Assembly: GCA_030837225.1 (NCBI GenBank)
Contig: JAUPKX010000015.1
Coordinates: 1-55,858 of the forward strand
Direction: 5' to 3'
From: Patescibacteria group bacterium
GTDB lineage: Bacteria; Patescibacteriota; Minisyncoccia; Phycocordibacterales; Phycocordibacteraceae
DNA: 55,858 nt
Under the pieces are notes generated by a model that searched no databases, was not told where the DNA came from, and saw only the letters and a list, made by a program, of their open reading frames with translations. Position numbers and translations under genes: made by a program. Every line of letters begins with the position of its first letter. Within the stretch, counting starts at the first letter, position 1. Below, piece after piece: positions 38,201 to 44,513 of the stretch.

Positions 38201-39190
38201 TCAGTATATACCCAAGGACTTGCGTACCGCTGCCGTTATTCCCGGGGCGGTGAGACCGTAGTGCGCAAGGAGCTCCTCCGGTTCTCCGGACTGTCCGAAC
38301 ACGTCTTTCATCCCAAGCCGCGTAATCGGAACCGGGTACCGTTCCGAAAGGAATTCCGCTATCGCACTTCCAAAGCCGCCCGCTACCTGATGTTCTTCTA
38401 TCGTTATCACGCGGCCTGCGCGACGTGCGGCTTCTTCTATTTTCTCCTCGTCGAGTGGCTTAACCGAGGGCACGTGCAGCACCGTTACTTCAATGTTGTC
38501 GGACGCTAGGGAGCGTGCCGCAAGAAGAGCCTCGTATGAAAGTGCCCCGATACTCATAAGGGCAACCTTGGGCTTCGCGCTCTCCCAGAGTACGAGTGCT
38601 TTCCCTACCTCAAACGGCGTATCAGTGGTTGTGAAGACCGGAGTCGGTGCGCGCCCAAAGCGCAAGTACGTTGGAGTCTTTGATTCTGCAGCTGCCACCG
38701 TTGCCTTTCTTGCCTCCTCGGCGTCTCCTGGGACTATTACGTTCATACCCGGCATCATGCGCATCATGCCAATGTCCTCAAGCATTTGATGCGTAGCGCC
38801 ATCAGGACCCACCGATACACCCGCATGCATACCGCAGACAACAACGGGCTGCTGGTTAAGGGCGATAGTTGTACGGATCTGCTCGTAGTTACGTCCAGGA
38901 CTAAACGCCGCGTAGCTCGCTATGAAAGGACGCTTCCCAACCGCTGCCATACCAGCCGCAACCGTGGCCATGTTTTGTTCGGCGACTCCGACTTCAATAA
39001 AACGATCGGGGAATTCTTTCTCGAACCACTCAGCGCGTGTACTCTCTTTAAGATCCGCACAGAGCACTACAACGTTTGGATCCTTCTTGCCAGCCTCAAC
39101 GGCACCCAAGCCGAAGCCGTCTCGTGTCGCTTTCTTCTCGATGTCTTTCGTGAAGATCTGCGGGGAGAGTTTTGAGGATGTTGCAATCAT
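38201..39190 (-). CDS. Transketolase, C-terminal subunit (pyrimidine-binding and C domains)
   Basis: A 329-residue half-transketolase. It has ADLKEST, RFIEVGVAEQNMATVAAGMA (with the conserved Glu for thiamine diphosphate), FSPGRNYEQIRTTIALNQQP, HAGVSVGPDGATHQMLEDIG and the C-terminal domain near KVALMSIGALSYEALLAARS. With the N-terminal half (41137-41994) it would form the full enzyme of the non-oxidative pentose-phosphate pathway. In many split systems the halves are adjacent; here 1.9 kb with NYN, XRE and pilin genes lies between. TACAGT is exactly six bases before ATG, so it has its own promoter. Residues 13-26 are shared with the upstream pilin. Confidence 0.94.
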   Translation of the reverse strand: MIATSSKLSPQIFTKDIEKKATRDGFGLGAVEAGKKDPNVVVLCADLKESTRAEWFEKEFPDRFIEVGVAEQNMATVAAGMAAVGKRPFIASYAAFSPGRNYEQIRTTIALNQQPVVVCGMHAGVSVGPDGATHQMLEDIGMMRMMPGMNVIVPGDAEEARKATVAAAESKTPTYLRFGRAPTPVFTTTDTPFEVGKALVLWESAKPKVALMSIGALSYEALLAARSLASDNIEVTVLHVPSVKPLDEEKIEEAARRAGRVITIEEHQVAGGFGSAIAEFLSERYPVPITRLGMKDVFGQSGEPEELLAHYGLTAPGITAAVRKSLGIY

Positions 39191-39196
39191 GAGTCT

Positions 39197-39202
39197 ACTG
39201 TA
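39197..39202 (-). promoter_or_regulatory. -10 box of the transketolase C-terminal subunit gene, leaderless type
   Basis: TACAGT on the minus strand, six bases (AGACTC), then ATG at 39190. It lies in the 34-base gap after pilin E. Confidence 0.45.
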
Positions 39203-39224
39203 GCATTAGGCACGCATAAGGTTC

Positions 39225-39839
39225 TTAGAAATCAAGCAGTACCACGAGTTCCCCGGGAGCGGTTGAGTAGCCCAAACCGTCGCCGCGCACTTCTCCCGTG
39301 GCGAGGTTGCCGTCGTCTAGTATCCTATCAATTGCGATGAGTGCGCTTGTTGGGATAACACCAGTATTGTCGTTATACGTTGTACCTGGCGCATCCTCAT
39401 CAAGGAAAAAGTAGACTTCGCTCACACCGTCAGATGTTAGGTCCCCGCTTCCAATCGTGAAATGACCTCCCCATGGGTGCTCAAGGTTCCAAACACCCGC
39501 GAAGTACGGGCCACCCCACCTAGGGACACCGAGCGCATTGCGGTACGGGTCAGTGCTTATAGTGCACGTAAGGCCGCAGTCCGGCGGGAACGATCCTGTA
39601 TCGGTGACATAGAGTGCCACAACACTTCGCAGCTCTCTGAGTTGCGATACTGCATTGGCTATATTTCCCTTCTCTCGCGCAGTATTAAGGGAAACAAGTA
39701 CCACTGACGACAGGAGGCCGATGATAGCGATGACAACGAGGAGCTCTATGAGGGTGAAGCCGTCACGTGTCGCCTTCTTCTCGATGTCTTTTGAGAAAAG
39801 ATTCTCTGTGAGTTTTGCTTCTTTATGCATCATAGACAT
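39225..39839 (-). CDS. Type IV prepilin-like protein with a transketolase-derived leader (pilin E)
   Basis: A 204-residue prepilin with an unusually long leader: MSMMHKEAKLTENLFSKDIE then [19 protein letters not shown]. The leader part F-S-K-D-I-E-K-K-A-T-R-D-G-F is almost the same as residues 13-26 of the transketolase C-terminal subunit encoded just downstream (F-T-K-D-I-E-K-K-A-T-R-D-G-F). The mature part follows the family (SLNTAREKGNIANAVSQLRE) and has a cysteine pair (CGLTC) and an acidic second half. It has no RWGFAKDEK partner. The ATG overlaps the XRE stop by one base (TAATG), so it is coupled to that gene. Confidence 0.92.
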   Translation of the reverse strand: MSMMHKEAKLTENLFSKDIEKKATRDGFTLIELLVVIAIIGLLSSVVLVSLNTAREKGNIANAVSQLRELRSVVALYVTDTGSFPPDCGLTCTISTDPYRNALGVPRWGGPYFAGVWNLEHPWGGHFTIGSGDLTSDGVSEVYFFLDEDAPGTTYNDNTGVIPTSALIAIDRILDDGNLATGEVRGDGLGYSTAPGELVVLLDF

Positions 39840-40120
39840 TACTGTCGTACGGACACGTGGAGCTCGAGTCCGAGAGCGTCGGACAGCTTCTGAACGAATG
39901 CCAGAGTAGGGTTCGAGTTCCCTGATTCGAAGCGAGCAATTGCTGACTGCTTCGTGCCGATCTTTCGTGCAAGCTCAGCTTGCGTGACACCTCCTTTTGC
40001 GCGAGCACAGACAAGCGCGTCGACAAGCGCGAATTCGAGACCGAGATCGTCATAGGCTTTCTTAAAGCTGGGCTTACACATTAACTCCTTCTGAAGTTCT
40101 TTGTGCGAGGTAAGTTTCAT
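39839..40120 (-). CDS. XRE-family HTH regulator, HigA-like antitoxin
   Basis: A 93-residue protein starting MKLTSHKELQKELMCKPSFK. The helix-turn-helix is GVTQAELARKIGTKQSAIAR followed by FESGNSNPTLAFVQKLSDAL and the short C terminus GLELHVSVRQ. This layout matches HigA-type antitoxins. The usual partner, a HigB-type toxin, would be upstream; only a short remnant is seen there. A perfect 18-bp palindrome (40131-40148), just 11 bases before the ATG, is its probable operator. It overlaps pilin E by one base, so it may influence pilin E expression. Confidence 0.88.
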   Translation of the reverse strand: MKLTSHKELQKELMCKPSFKKAYDDLGLEFALVDALVCARAKGGVTQAELARKIGTKQSAIARFESGNSNPTLAFVQKLSDALGLELHVSVRQ

Positions 40121-40130
40121 ATACTGAAAA

Positions 40131-40148
40131 TATACCGTATACGGTATA
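40131..40148. promoter_or_regulatory. Perfect 18-bp palindrome, probable XRE operator
   Basis: TATACCGTATACGGTATA equals its own reverse complement. It overlaps the likely -10 region of the XRE gene, the expected place for autorepression. Confidence 0.75.
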
Positions 40149-40149
40149 C

Positions 40150-40255
40150 CTGTACAACGTATTTCTTTATGCACGCGAGGCATGCAGGCCACGTCTTTAG
40201 GGAACTTTTTCTTTACGAAGACATAGAAAAGAATCGTATTGTCTCTTGAAAACAT
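40150..40255 (-). pseudogene. Possible 3' remnant of a HigB/RelE-type toxin
   Basis: In the frame upstream of the XRE gene lies NTILFYVFVKKKFPKDV. This resembles the conserved end of HigB-type toxins, where a hydrophobic strand is followed by F-x-K-K-x-x-x-x-P. A stop codon (TAG) lies four codons before the ATG at 40255 and no upstream toxin domain is seen in any frame. The match is short, so it may be chance. Confidence 0.35.
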
Positions 40256-40320
40256 AAAATAGAGCTATCCATTCTCATTGCCCCTTCACCAAAGTCAGGT
40301 ATAATAGCCACACCAGACTT

Positions 40321-40347
40321 GAGCGGCATCCTATACGGGTGCCGCTC
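40321..40347 (-). terminator. Hairpin after the NYN gene
   Basis: An 8-bp stem (GAGCGGCA/TGCCGCTC) with inner CC/GG pairs lies just past the NYN stop. There is no T run on the minus strand. Confidence 0.55.
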
Positions 40348-40352
40348 GCTGT

Positions 40353-40991
40353 TTATGCTCCCTCCCTTTCGTCTTGCCTCAAGCGTTCCCGTAAGTATTG
40401 AAAATCCCTGAATTCACTGCCCGCAAACTGTTTAATTTCCCGAGCGGTTCGGTCACTACGAGCAAGCAAGAGTACTTCCTTGCCCTCTTTCCGAAGGTGT
40501 TTAAGCACCGGCAGGAAGTCGCCATCGCCGGAAAGGATGACCGCACGGTCAAATTCTTCTTTGTCTCGCATAAGGAAGAAAGACAGATCGACGTCGCAGT
40601 TTGCCTTGCGACGCGGTACCCCATCATTATCCTCATATGTCTTCACTGGCTTGAGTACGAGGTTATAACCGAACTTCGCGAGTTTGCAGTAAAAGCGCAC
40701 ACGTCTCAGATGCCTGTCCATCAGGACTAATTGAGCTTCCGTCATTTCCTTGCTGCGTGTACGAACGAGGCCTGAAAGATAGATCTCAAGTTCTTTGATG
40801 GGTACCGTATCGTGCTCGAGATAGTCGAATGGAAAACGATGTACTTCGACCCCGCCAAAGTAGTAGGCTTTCTCAACTCCATACTTTTCTTTGAGGTAGT
40901 GGAGCAGTTTGGCGTGATCAATACTCCAGCCGAGCGACTTCTTGCCGCCATACGAGAGGTTTGAGGCATCGATAAAAGCGTAAGAGCGCAT
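40353..40991 (-). CDS. NYN-domain protein (LabA/PIN-like ribonuclease)
   Basis: A 212-residue protein of the NYN/LabA group. Conserved acidic positions are at the start (YAFIDASNLSYGG), the middle (KANCDVDLSFFLMRDKEEFD) and the end of the fold (RAVILSGDGDFLPVLKHLRK, followed by GKEVLLLARSDR). Such proteins have a PIN-like RNase fold and bind a metal through these aspartates. The RNA target is unknown. It lies between the two transketolase halves on the same strand; a functional link is not evident. TAAAAT is nine bases before ATG. Confidence 0.9.
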   Translation of the reverse strand: MRSYAFIDASNLSYGGKKSLGWSIDHAKLLHYLKEKYGVEKAYYFGGVEVHRFPFDYLEHDTVPIKELEIYLSGLVRTRSKEMTEAQLVLMDRHLRRVRFYCKLAKFGYNLVLKPVKTYEDNDGVPRRKANCDVDLSFFLMRDKEEFDRAVILSGDGDFLPVLKHLRKEGKEVLLLARSDRTAREIKQFAGSEFRDFQYLRERLRQDEREGA

Positions 40992-41136
40992 CGTTCTGAG
41001 ATTTTACACCCTTGCACCAGTGATACTCGACTGTTGCAGTGATTCAGCAAGCCAATGTATTTTGCAAATGATACCCTTCCAGTCCATTATTTCAAGTGCA
41101 TCCTGCGATCGTATGTGCGAATAGTACTTCCCTATC

Positions 41137-41994
41137 TTAGGCATACTCGTTCGGTACCCTTCCAGCACCGTTACGCAGTTCTTTCATGAATCGTGCCGCT
41201 TCTTCTTTTGTTGGTGGCTTCCCGTGCCATTTGTAATCATATTCAATCTCCGGCACACCCTTCCCAGGAATCGTATGGGCAATGATGAGGGTTGGCTTCT
41301 CTGGAATCGCTTTCGCGTGATCAACGGCATCAATGAAGGCTTCTATGTTGTGCCCGTCCACCTCCATCACGTGCCATCCGAAAGCCTCGTACTTTTCCTT
41401 GAGAGAGTTGAGCGGCATCACATCCTCGGTCATGCCGTCTATCTGTATGTTGTTGCGGTCCATAACGGCAGTTAAATTGCCGAGCTCGTATTTGCTTGCA
41501 AACATAACGGCTTCCCAGGTGTTTCCTTCCTGCTGCTCGCCGTCCGACATCATAACGAAGGTGCGATTCTTCTTCCCGTCCATCTTTAAAGCGAGAGCGA
41601 TGCCTGCCGCTTGCGACAGTCCGCTTCCTAAAGGCCCTGAGGTTGTCTCAAGTCCTGGAAGGCGGTCTCGTTCCGGGTGTCCCTGGAGACGGGAACCGAA
41701 TTTACGAAGCGTTAGACATTCCTCAACCGGGAAGTAGCCTGCGTGCGCCATGGCGGAATAACGAACCGGTACTGTGTGTCCGTTACTTAGTATTAGTCGG
41801 TCACGCTCTTCCCAGTCCGGGTTCTTAGGGTCGTGTTTGAGTATATGGAAATAGAATGCGGCAAAGAGATCGCTCATGCCGAGCGGGCCTGCGGTGTGTC
41901 CGCTCCCGGCCTGTACAAGCATGTCGAGAATGGTCTCGCGGATTGCTTCCGCGCATGTCTCGATATTCTTAATCTCAATGTCCGTGAGCGCCAT
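41137..41994 (-). CDS. Transketolase, N-terminal subunit (TPP diphosphate-binding domain)
   Basis: A 285-residue half-transketolase. The signature is QAGSGHTAGPLGMSDLFAAF at the N terminus; the thiamine-diphosphate motif is MMSDGEQQEGNTWEAVMFAS with AVMDRNNIQIDG, and HTIPGKGVPE follows. His residues for substrate are in SNGHTVP and QGHPER. It should pair with the C-terminal subunit at 38201-39190. The gene is 18 bases downstream of pilin F on the same strand. The two halves transfer ketol units between sugar phosphates in the pentose-phosphate branch. Confidence 0.95.
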   Translation of the reverse strand: MALTDIEIKNIETCAEAIRETILDMLVQAGSGHTAGPLGMSDLFAAFYFHILKHDPKNPDWEERDRLILSNGHTVPVRYSAMAHAGYFPVEECLTLRKFGSRLQGHPERDRLPGLETTSGPLGSGLSQAAGIALALKMDGKKNRTFVMMSDGEQQEGNTWEAVMFASKYELGNLTAVMDRNNIQIDGMTEDVMPLNSLKEKYEAFGWHVMEVDGHNIEAFIDAVDHAKAIPEKPTLIIAHTIPGKGVPEIEYDYKWHGKPPTKEEAARFMKELRNGAGRVPNEYA

Positions 41995-42012
41995 GCTTCT
42001 TACGATATCATG

Positions 42013-42492
42013 CTAGTTCGTCGAAGACTTTGAGTATAAGTTCCCTCCCCACCAGGTACAGGTGTTGTAATCACCGTAGTACCATGGTGCGATAACTCCT
42101 GTGGTGCACGTACCCTGCGGATTCTCCATAGACGTTCCCAGGAAGTATCCTGTACCGTTTGAGTGGTAATGAAACGGGGCGAGATTTGCGCCGTACGGGG
42201 TCAGATCGTGCGGCTGCGGATTGAGGTAGGTCTGTAGTCCCGGTATCCAGTTCGTTTGCTGATTATCCACGCACCAGCTGTCCGACCGGCAACCTCCGCT
42301 TAATGGATAGGAGCCGTTGGCATCATAGTAAAGCGCGAGCGCGACAACAATTTGATTCATTGCGGCTCTCCGGCTTGCGTCACGGGCTCGGCTTCGCGCC
42401 GTATTTAGGGATGCGAGCACTACCGACGAGAGCACGCCGATGATAGCGATGACAACGAGGAGCTCAATCAGGGTGAAGCCGCGCGTTTTCAT
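42013..42492 (-). CDS. Type IV prepilin-like protein (cassette F)
   Basis: A 159-residue prepilin starting [17 protein letters not shown], with the shared block to SLNTARSRARDASRRAAMNQ. The variable part has two cysteine pairs (GGCRSDSWC and GTCTT...YNTCTWW) and many Tyr/Trp residues. Its ATG overlaps the stop of the partner gene by four bases (ATGA). It is followed 18 bases later by the transketolase N-terminal subunit, so a pilin cassette lies inside the carbon-metabolism operon. Confidence 0.93.
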   Translation of the reverse strand: MKTRGFTLIELLVVIAIIGVLSSVVLASLNTARSRARDASRRAAMNQIVVALALYYDANGSYPLSGGCRSDSWCVDNQQTNWIPGLQTYLNPQPHDLTPYGANLAPFHYHSNGTGYFLGTSMENPQGTCTTGVIAPWYYGDYNTCTWWGGNLYSKSSTN

Positions 42493-42755
42493 GGCGAAGG
42501 AATTGGTGCAGTGAAGCCCCGATCCATGCGTATTTGATCCGGCGTTCGGTACTCGCCGGACCCCTTCCCGAACTGGAGAAACAGCAGCACGAACATAGTT
42601 ATGAATCCTGCAATAACTATACAAAGGAGAAAGAGCTCTGCGCTCTTCTCATCTTTCGCGAATCCCCAGCGTATAACGAGCCGCACCAGTGCGGGTGACT
42701 GCGTGAGTACTGGGGCTGAAACTACCGGTTCTTCGTCAAAAGATACGCCTGCCAT
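42489..42755 (-). CDS. Small single-TM partner protein of pilin cassette F
   Basis: An 88-residue member of the partner family: MAGVSFDEEPVVSAPVLTQS, the signature VIRWGFAKDEKSA, one TM helix (LFLLCIVIAGFITMFVLLFL) and a polar tail (SGEYRTPDQIRMDRGFTAPI). It overlaps the pilin gene by four bases. A TATTAT box (42762-42767) exactly six bases before ATG gives it a probable promoter of its own, directly after rpe. Confidence 0.87.
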   Translation of the reverse strand: MAGVSFDEEPVVSAPVLTQSPALVRLVIRWGFAKDEKSAELFLLCIVIAGFITMFVLLFLQFGKGSGEYRTPDQIRMDRGFTAPIPSP

Positions 42756-42761
42756 ACTTAA

Positions 42762-42767
42762 ATAATA
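42762..42767 (-). promoter_or_regulatory. -10 box of pilin cassette F, leaderless type
   Basis: TATTAT on the minus strand, six bases (TTAAGT), then ATG at 42755. It shows the cassette could be expressed independently of rpe. Confidence 0.45.
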
Positions 42768-42776
42768 GCTTATATC

Positions 42777-43499
42777 TTATCCGTATATACCGTGCCGCTG
42801 TGTAAGCTCGTCGAACTCTCGGTAGCGGGTAGCGAGATCCGGTGCCTTCCAGAGTGCCGATCCAACAACAAGTCTCTTCACACCAGCCTGAAGCAGTTTT
42901 GGTGCATTCTCAAGCGTTACTCCCCCATCCACCTGAATTTCAATGGTTGGGTAGCGCTTGCGGAACGTCGCAATCTTAGCGAACACTCTTGTATCAAAGG
43001 GCTCGCCTTGATGCCCAATCTTCCTGATGCCCATGAACTGAACATAGTCGATCTTCTTTAGATGCGGCTCGATAAGTGCCAGGTCAGTCTCCATGCCAAT
43101 AGAAAGACCGAGTGCGAGGAGACCTGGCGTGAAATCCGCATCATGCCCATAGATTCCGTGTGTGCTTGAGAGAAACCGGGGGATGAACCGTGTGCTCTCG
43201 CTGTGCACGGTAAGTCTCGAGGCCCCAAGTCCTATCCATGAGCCCGCAACCGATTCCGGATCCGCGCTCATAAGATCAATCTCAAATTTAAACTCCCCTG
43301 CGTACGGCAGAAGCTCGCCGTCATTCAGCATGCGCTCCGGTTCCTTGGCGTCCGTTATGTAGGGCCAGCTCGCGGGACCTGCAAATACGCCGTCCACAAT
43401 ATCAATCTGCACTTCCTCACAGAGTCCGGAGAGCTGAGAGAGTTTGTCCTCAAGATCCTTGCGCGATGTCGGTATGATTGCCGGAACAATGATTCCCAT
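42777..43499 (-). CDS. rpe: Ribulose-phosphate 3-epimerase family protein
   Basis: A 240-residue TIM-barrel protein starting MGIIVPAIIPTSRKDLEDKL. Family segments are CEEVQIDIVDGVFAGPASWP, FEIDLMSADPE, RLTVHSESTRFIP, LALGLSIGMETDLALIEPHL, DYVQFMGIRKIGHQGEPFD (compare M.V.PGFGGQ.F), and IEIQVDGGVTLENAPKLLQA. It interconverts ribulose-5-phosphate and xylulose-5-phosphate. The first metal-ligand His of the family (H-x-D-x-M-D-G) is Gln here (QIDIVDG), so activity or specificity may differ. The start at 43499 is supported by TATACT exactly six bases before ATG. It lies between pilin cassettes G and F. Confidence 0.85.
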   Translation of the reverse strand: MGIIVPAIIPTSRKDLEDKLSQLSGLCEEVQIDIVDGVFAGPASWPYITDAKEPERMLNDGELLPYAGEFKFEIDLMSADPESVAGSWIGLGASRLTVHSESTRFIPRFLSSTHGIYGHDADFTPGLLALGLSIGMETDLALIEPHLKKIDYVQFMGIRKIGHQGEPFDTRVFAKIATFRKRYPTIEIQVDGGVTLENAPKLLQAGVKRLVVGSALWKAPDLATRYREFDELTQRHGIYG

Positions 43500-43505
43500 G
43501 AATGC

Positions 43506-43511
43506 AGTATA
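43506..43511 (-). promoter_or_regulatory. rpe -10 box, leaderless type
   Basis: TATACT on the minus strand, six bases (GCATTC), then ATG at 43499. Confidence 0.55.
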
Positions 43512-43528
43512 CCGCCTGAGGATTGGTG

Positions 43529-43758
43529 TTAGTTCTCGAAACGCCCCATTACCCAACTGAACTCGCCCTGCCAATCACGACCTGAACAGGACCACCCTGG
43601 ACTTGTCGCATGCCGCGCGCCACCCGCAGTATCGCTTGTTCTGAATCCAAGGACGTAGAACGCACCACGAGACACGTCACATCCTGCGTAGCCCGCGGGG
43701 TAGCGATAGTACGAAAAGTTTCCACCAGGGTGAATCCTTTGTTAGTAGGTCGTGCCAT
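43529..43758 (-). pseudogene. Deleted type IV prepilin gene (cassette G)
   Basis: From ATG at 43758 the protein reads MARPTNKG|FTLVE and then loses the pilin helix. A different frame immediately after this point gives NFSYYRYPAGYAGCDVSRGA, then FYVLGFRTSDTAGG and GWSCSGRDWQGEFSWVMGRF to a TAA at 43529. This C-terminal half resembles the other pilins (compare [20 protein letters not shown] in cassette A). So the central region, including most of the hydrophobic helix, has been removed and the frame shifted. An ORF of 69 residues remains open in the first frame but is probably meaningless. The partner gene upstream is intact. Confidence 0.85.
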
Positions 43759-43763
43759 AACTG

Positions 43764-44015
43764 CTACTGCTGGAGCTGTATGATCCGGTCTATATCCGTG
43801 CTGTCGAGGCCTTGTGGTCGGTCCACATACATCCAGGTAAAGAGTCCAGCGGCCAGTACGCACCCAGCGATCGCGCTCCACAACAGAAACGCGCTCGCTC
43901 CCTTCTCATCTTTAGCGAGTCCCATGGCTATAACAACACCGAGGAGTCCGCTCCCCTTCGTCGAAACGATCTTTGGTGCTTGGTATGGTTCTTCTTCGAA
44001 GGAAACGTTTGCCAT
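43764..44015 (-). CDS. Small single-TM partner protein of pilin cassette G
   Basis: An 83-residue member of the partner family: MANVSFEEEPYQAPKIVSTK, the degenerate signature VIAMGLAKDEKGA, one TM helix (LLWSAIAGCVLAAGLFTWMY) and a tail ending DIDRIIQLQQ. It starts three bases after the rpiB stop, with AAGG overlapping that stop region, so it is in the gap-rpiB transcript. Its pilin is deleted, and this copy, like that of cassette B, has drifted at the RWGF positions. Confidence 0.83.
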   Translation of the reverse strand: MANVSFEEEPYQAPKIVSTKGSGLLGVVIAMGLAKDEKGASAFLLWSAIAGCVLAAGLFTWMYVDRPQGLDSTDIDRIIQLQQ

Positions 44016-44018
44016 ACC

Positions 44019-44507
44019 TTATCCAAGCTTCGTGATGCGCCGTACATGCCGTTCCTCGCCCGTGAACGGGGACTCGATGAAGATGCGTACCGCTTCTTTC
44101 GCATCGTCTTCCGTTAGGAAGCGAGCCGCAAGAGAGAGCACGTTCGCATCGTTATGCTCACGCGCGAGGCGTACAATGTCGTACCCATCCAAGGATGGTG
44201 CTCCTGCCGCGTCAATGGCACCCGTTGCCTGTGCCTGTCCGTAGTAGAGGGCGCAGCGTGCACCTTGTACGCGATTCGCAGCGATTGCCTCTCCTTGTCC
44301 TGAGCCGCCAATAACAATACCGAGCGTACCCGGGTTCTCTACAACTTTCTTCGCGCAGGGTGTGACGTAGTCGGGATAATCGTCGTCGTCGTCGAGCGAA
44401 CTAGCACCAAGGTCCTCTACCTCGTACATAAGCGCATCACGCAAATACTCAACGAGTACACTCTTCAGAATGAATCCAGTATGGTCTGCGACGATGAATA
44501 TCTTCAT
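44019..44507 (-). CDS. rpiB: Ribose-5-phosphate isomerase B
   Basis: A 162-residue RpiB/LacAB-family isomerase. The substrate loop is VADHTGFILKSVLVEYLRDA; the active-site segment is GIVIGGSGQGEAIAANRVQG, and REHNDANVLSLAARFLTEDD is the C-terminal signature. In E. coli RpiB the base is a Cys in CGTG; here that position is Gly (IGGSG) and a Glu follows (GQGE), as in the mycobacterial type, where Glu is the base. An acidic insertion (LDDDDDYPDYV) precedes it. It interconverts ribose-5- and ribulose-5-phosphate. It lies six bases after gap, so both are one operon. Confidence 0.93.
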   Translation of the reverse strand: MKIFIVADHTGFILKSVLVEYLRDALMYEVEDLGASSLDDDDDYPDYVTPCAKKVVENPGTLGIVIGGSGQGEAIAANRVQGARCALYYGQAQATGAIDAAGAPSLDGYDIVRLAREHNDANVLSLAARFLTEDDAKEAVRIFIESPFTGEERHVRRITKLG

Positions 44508-44513
44508 AAGCGA

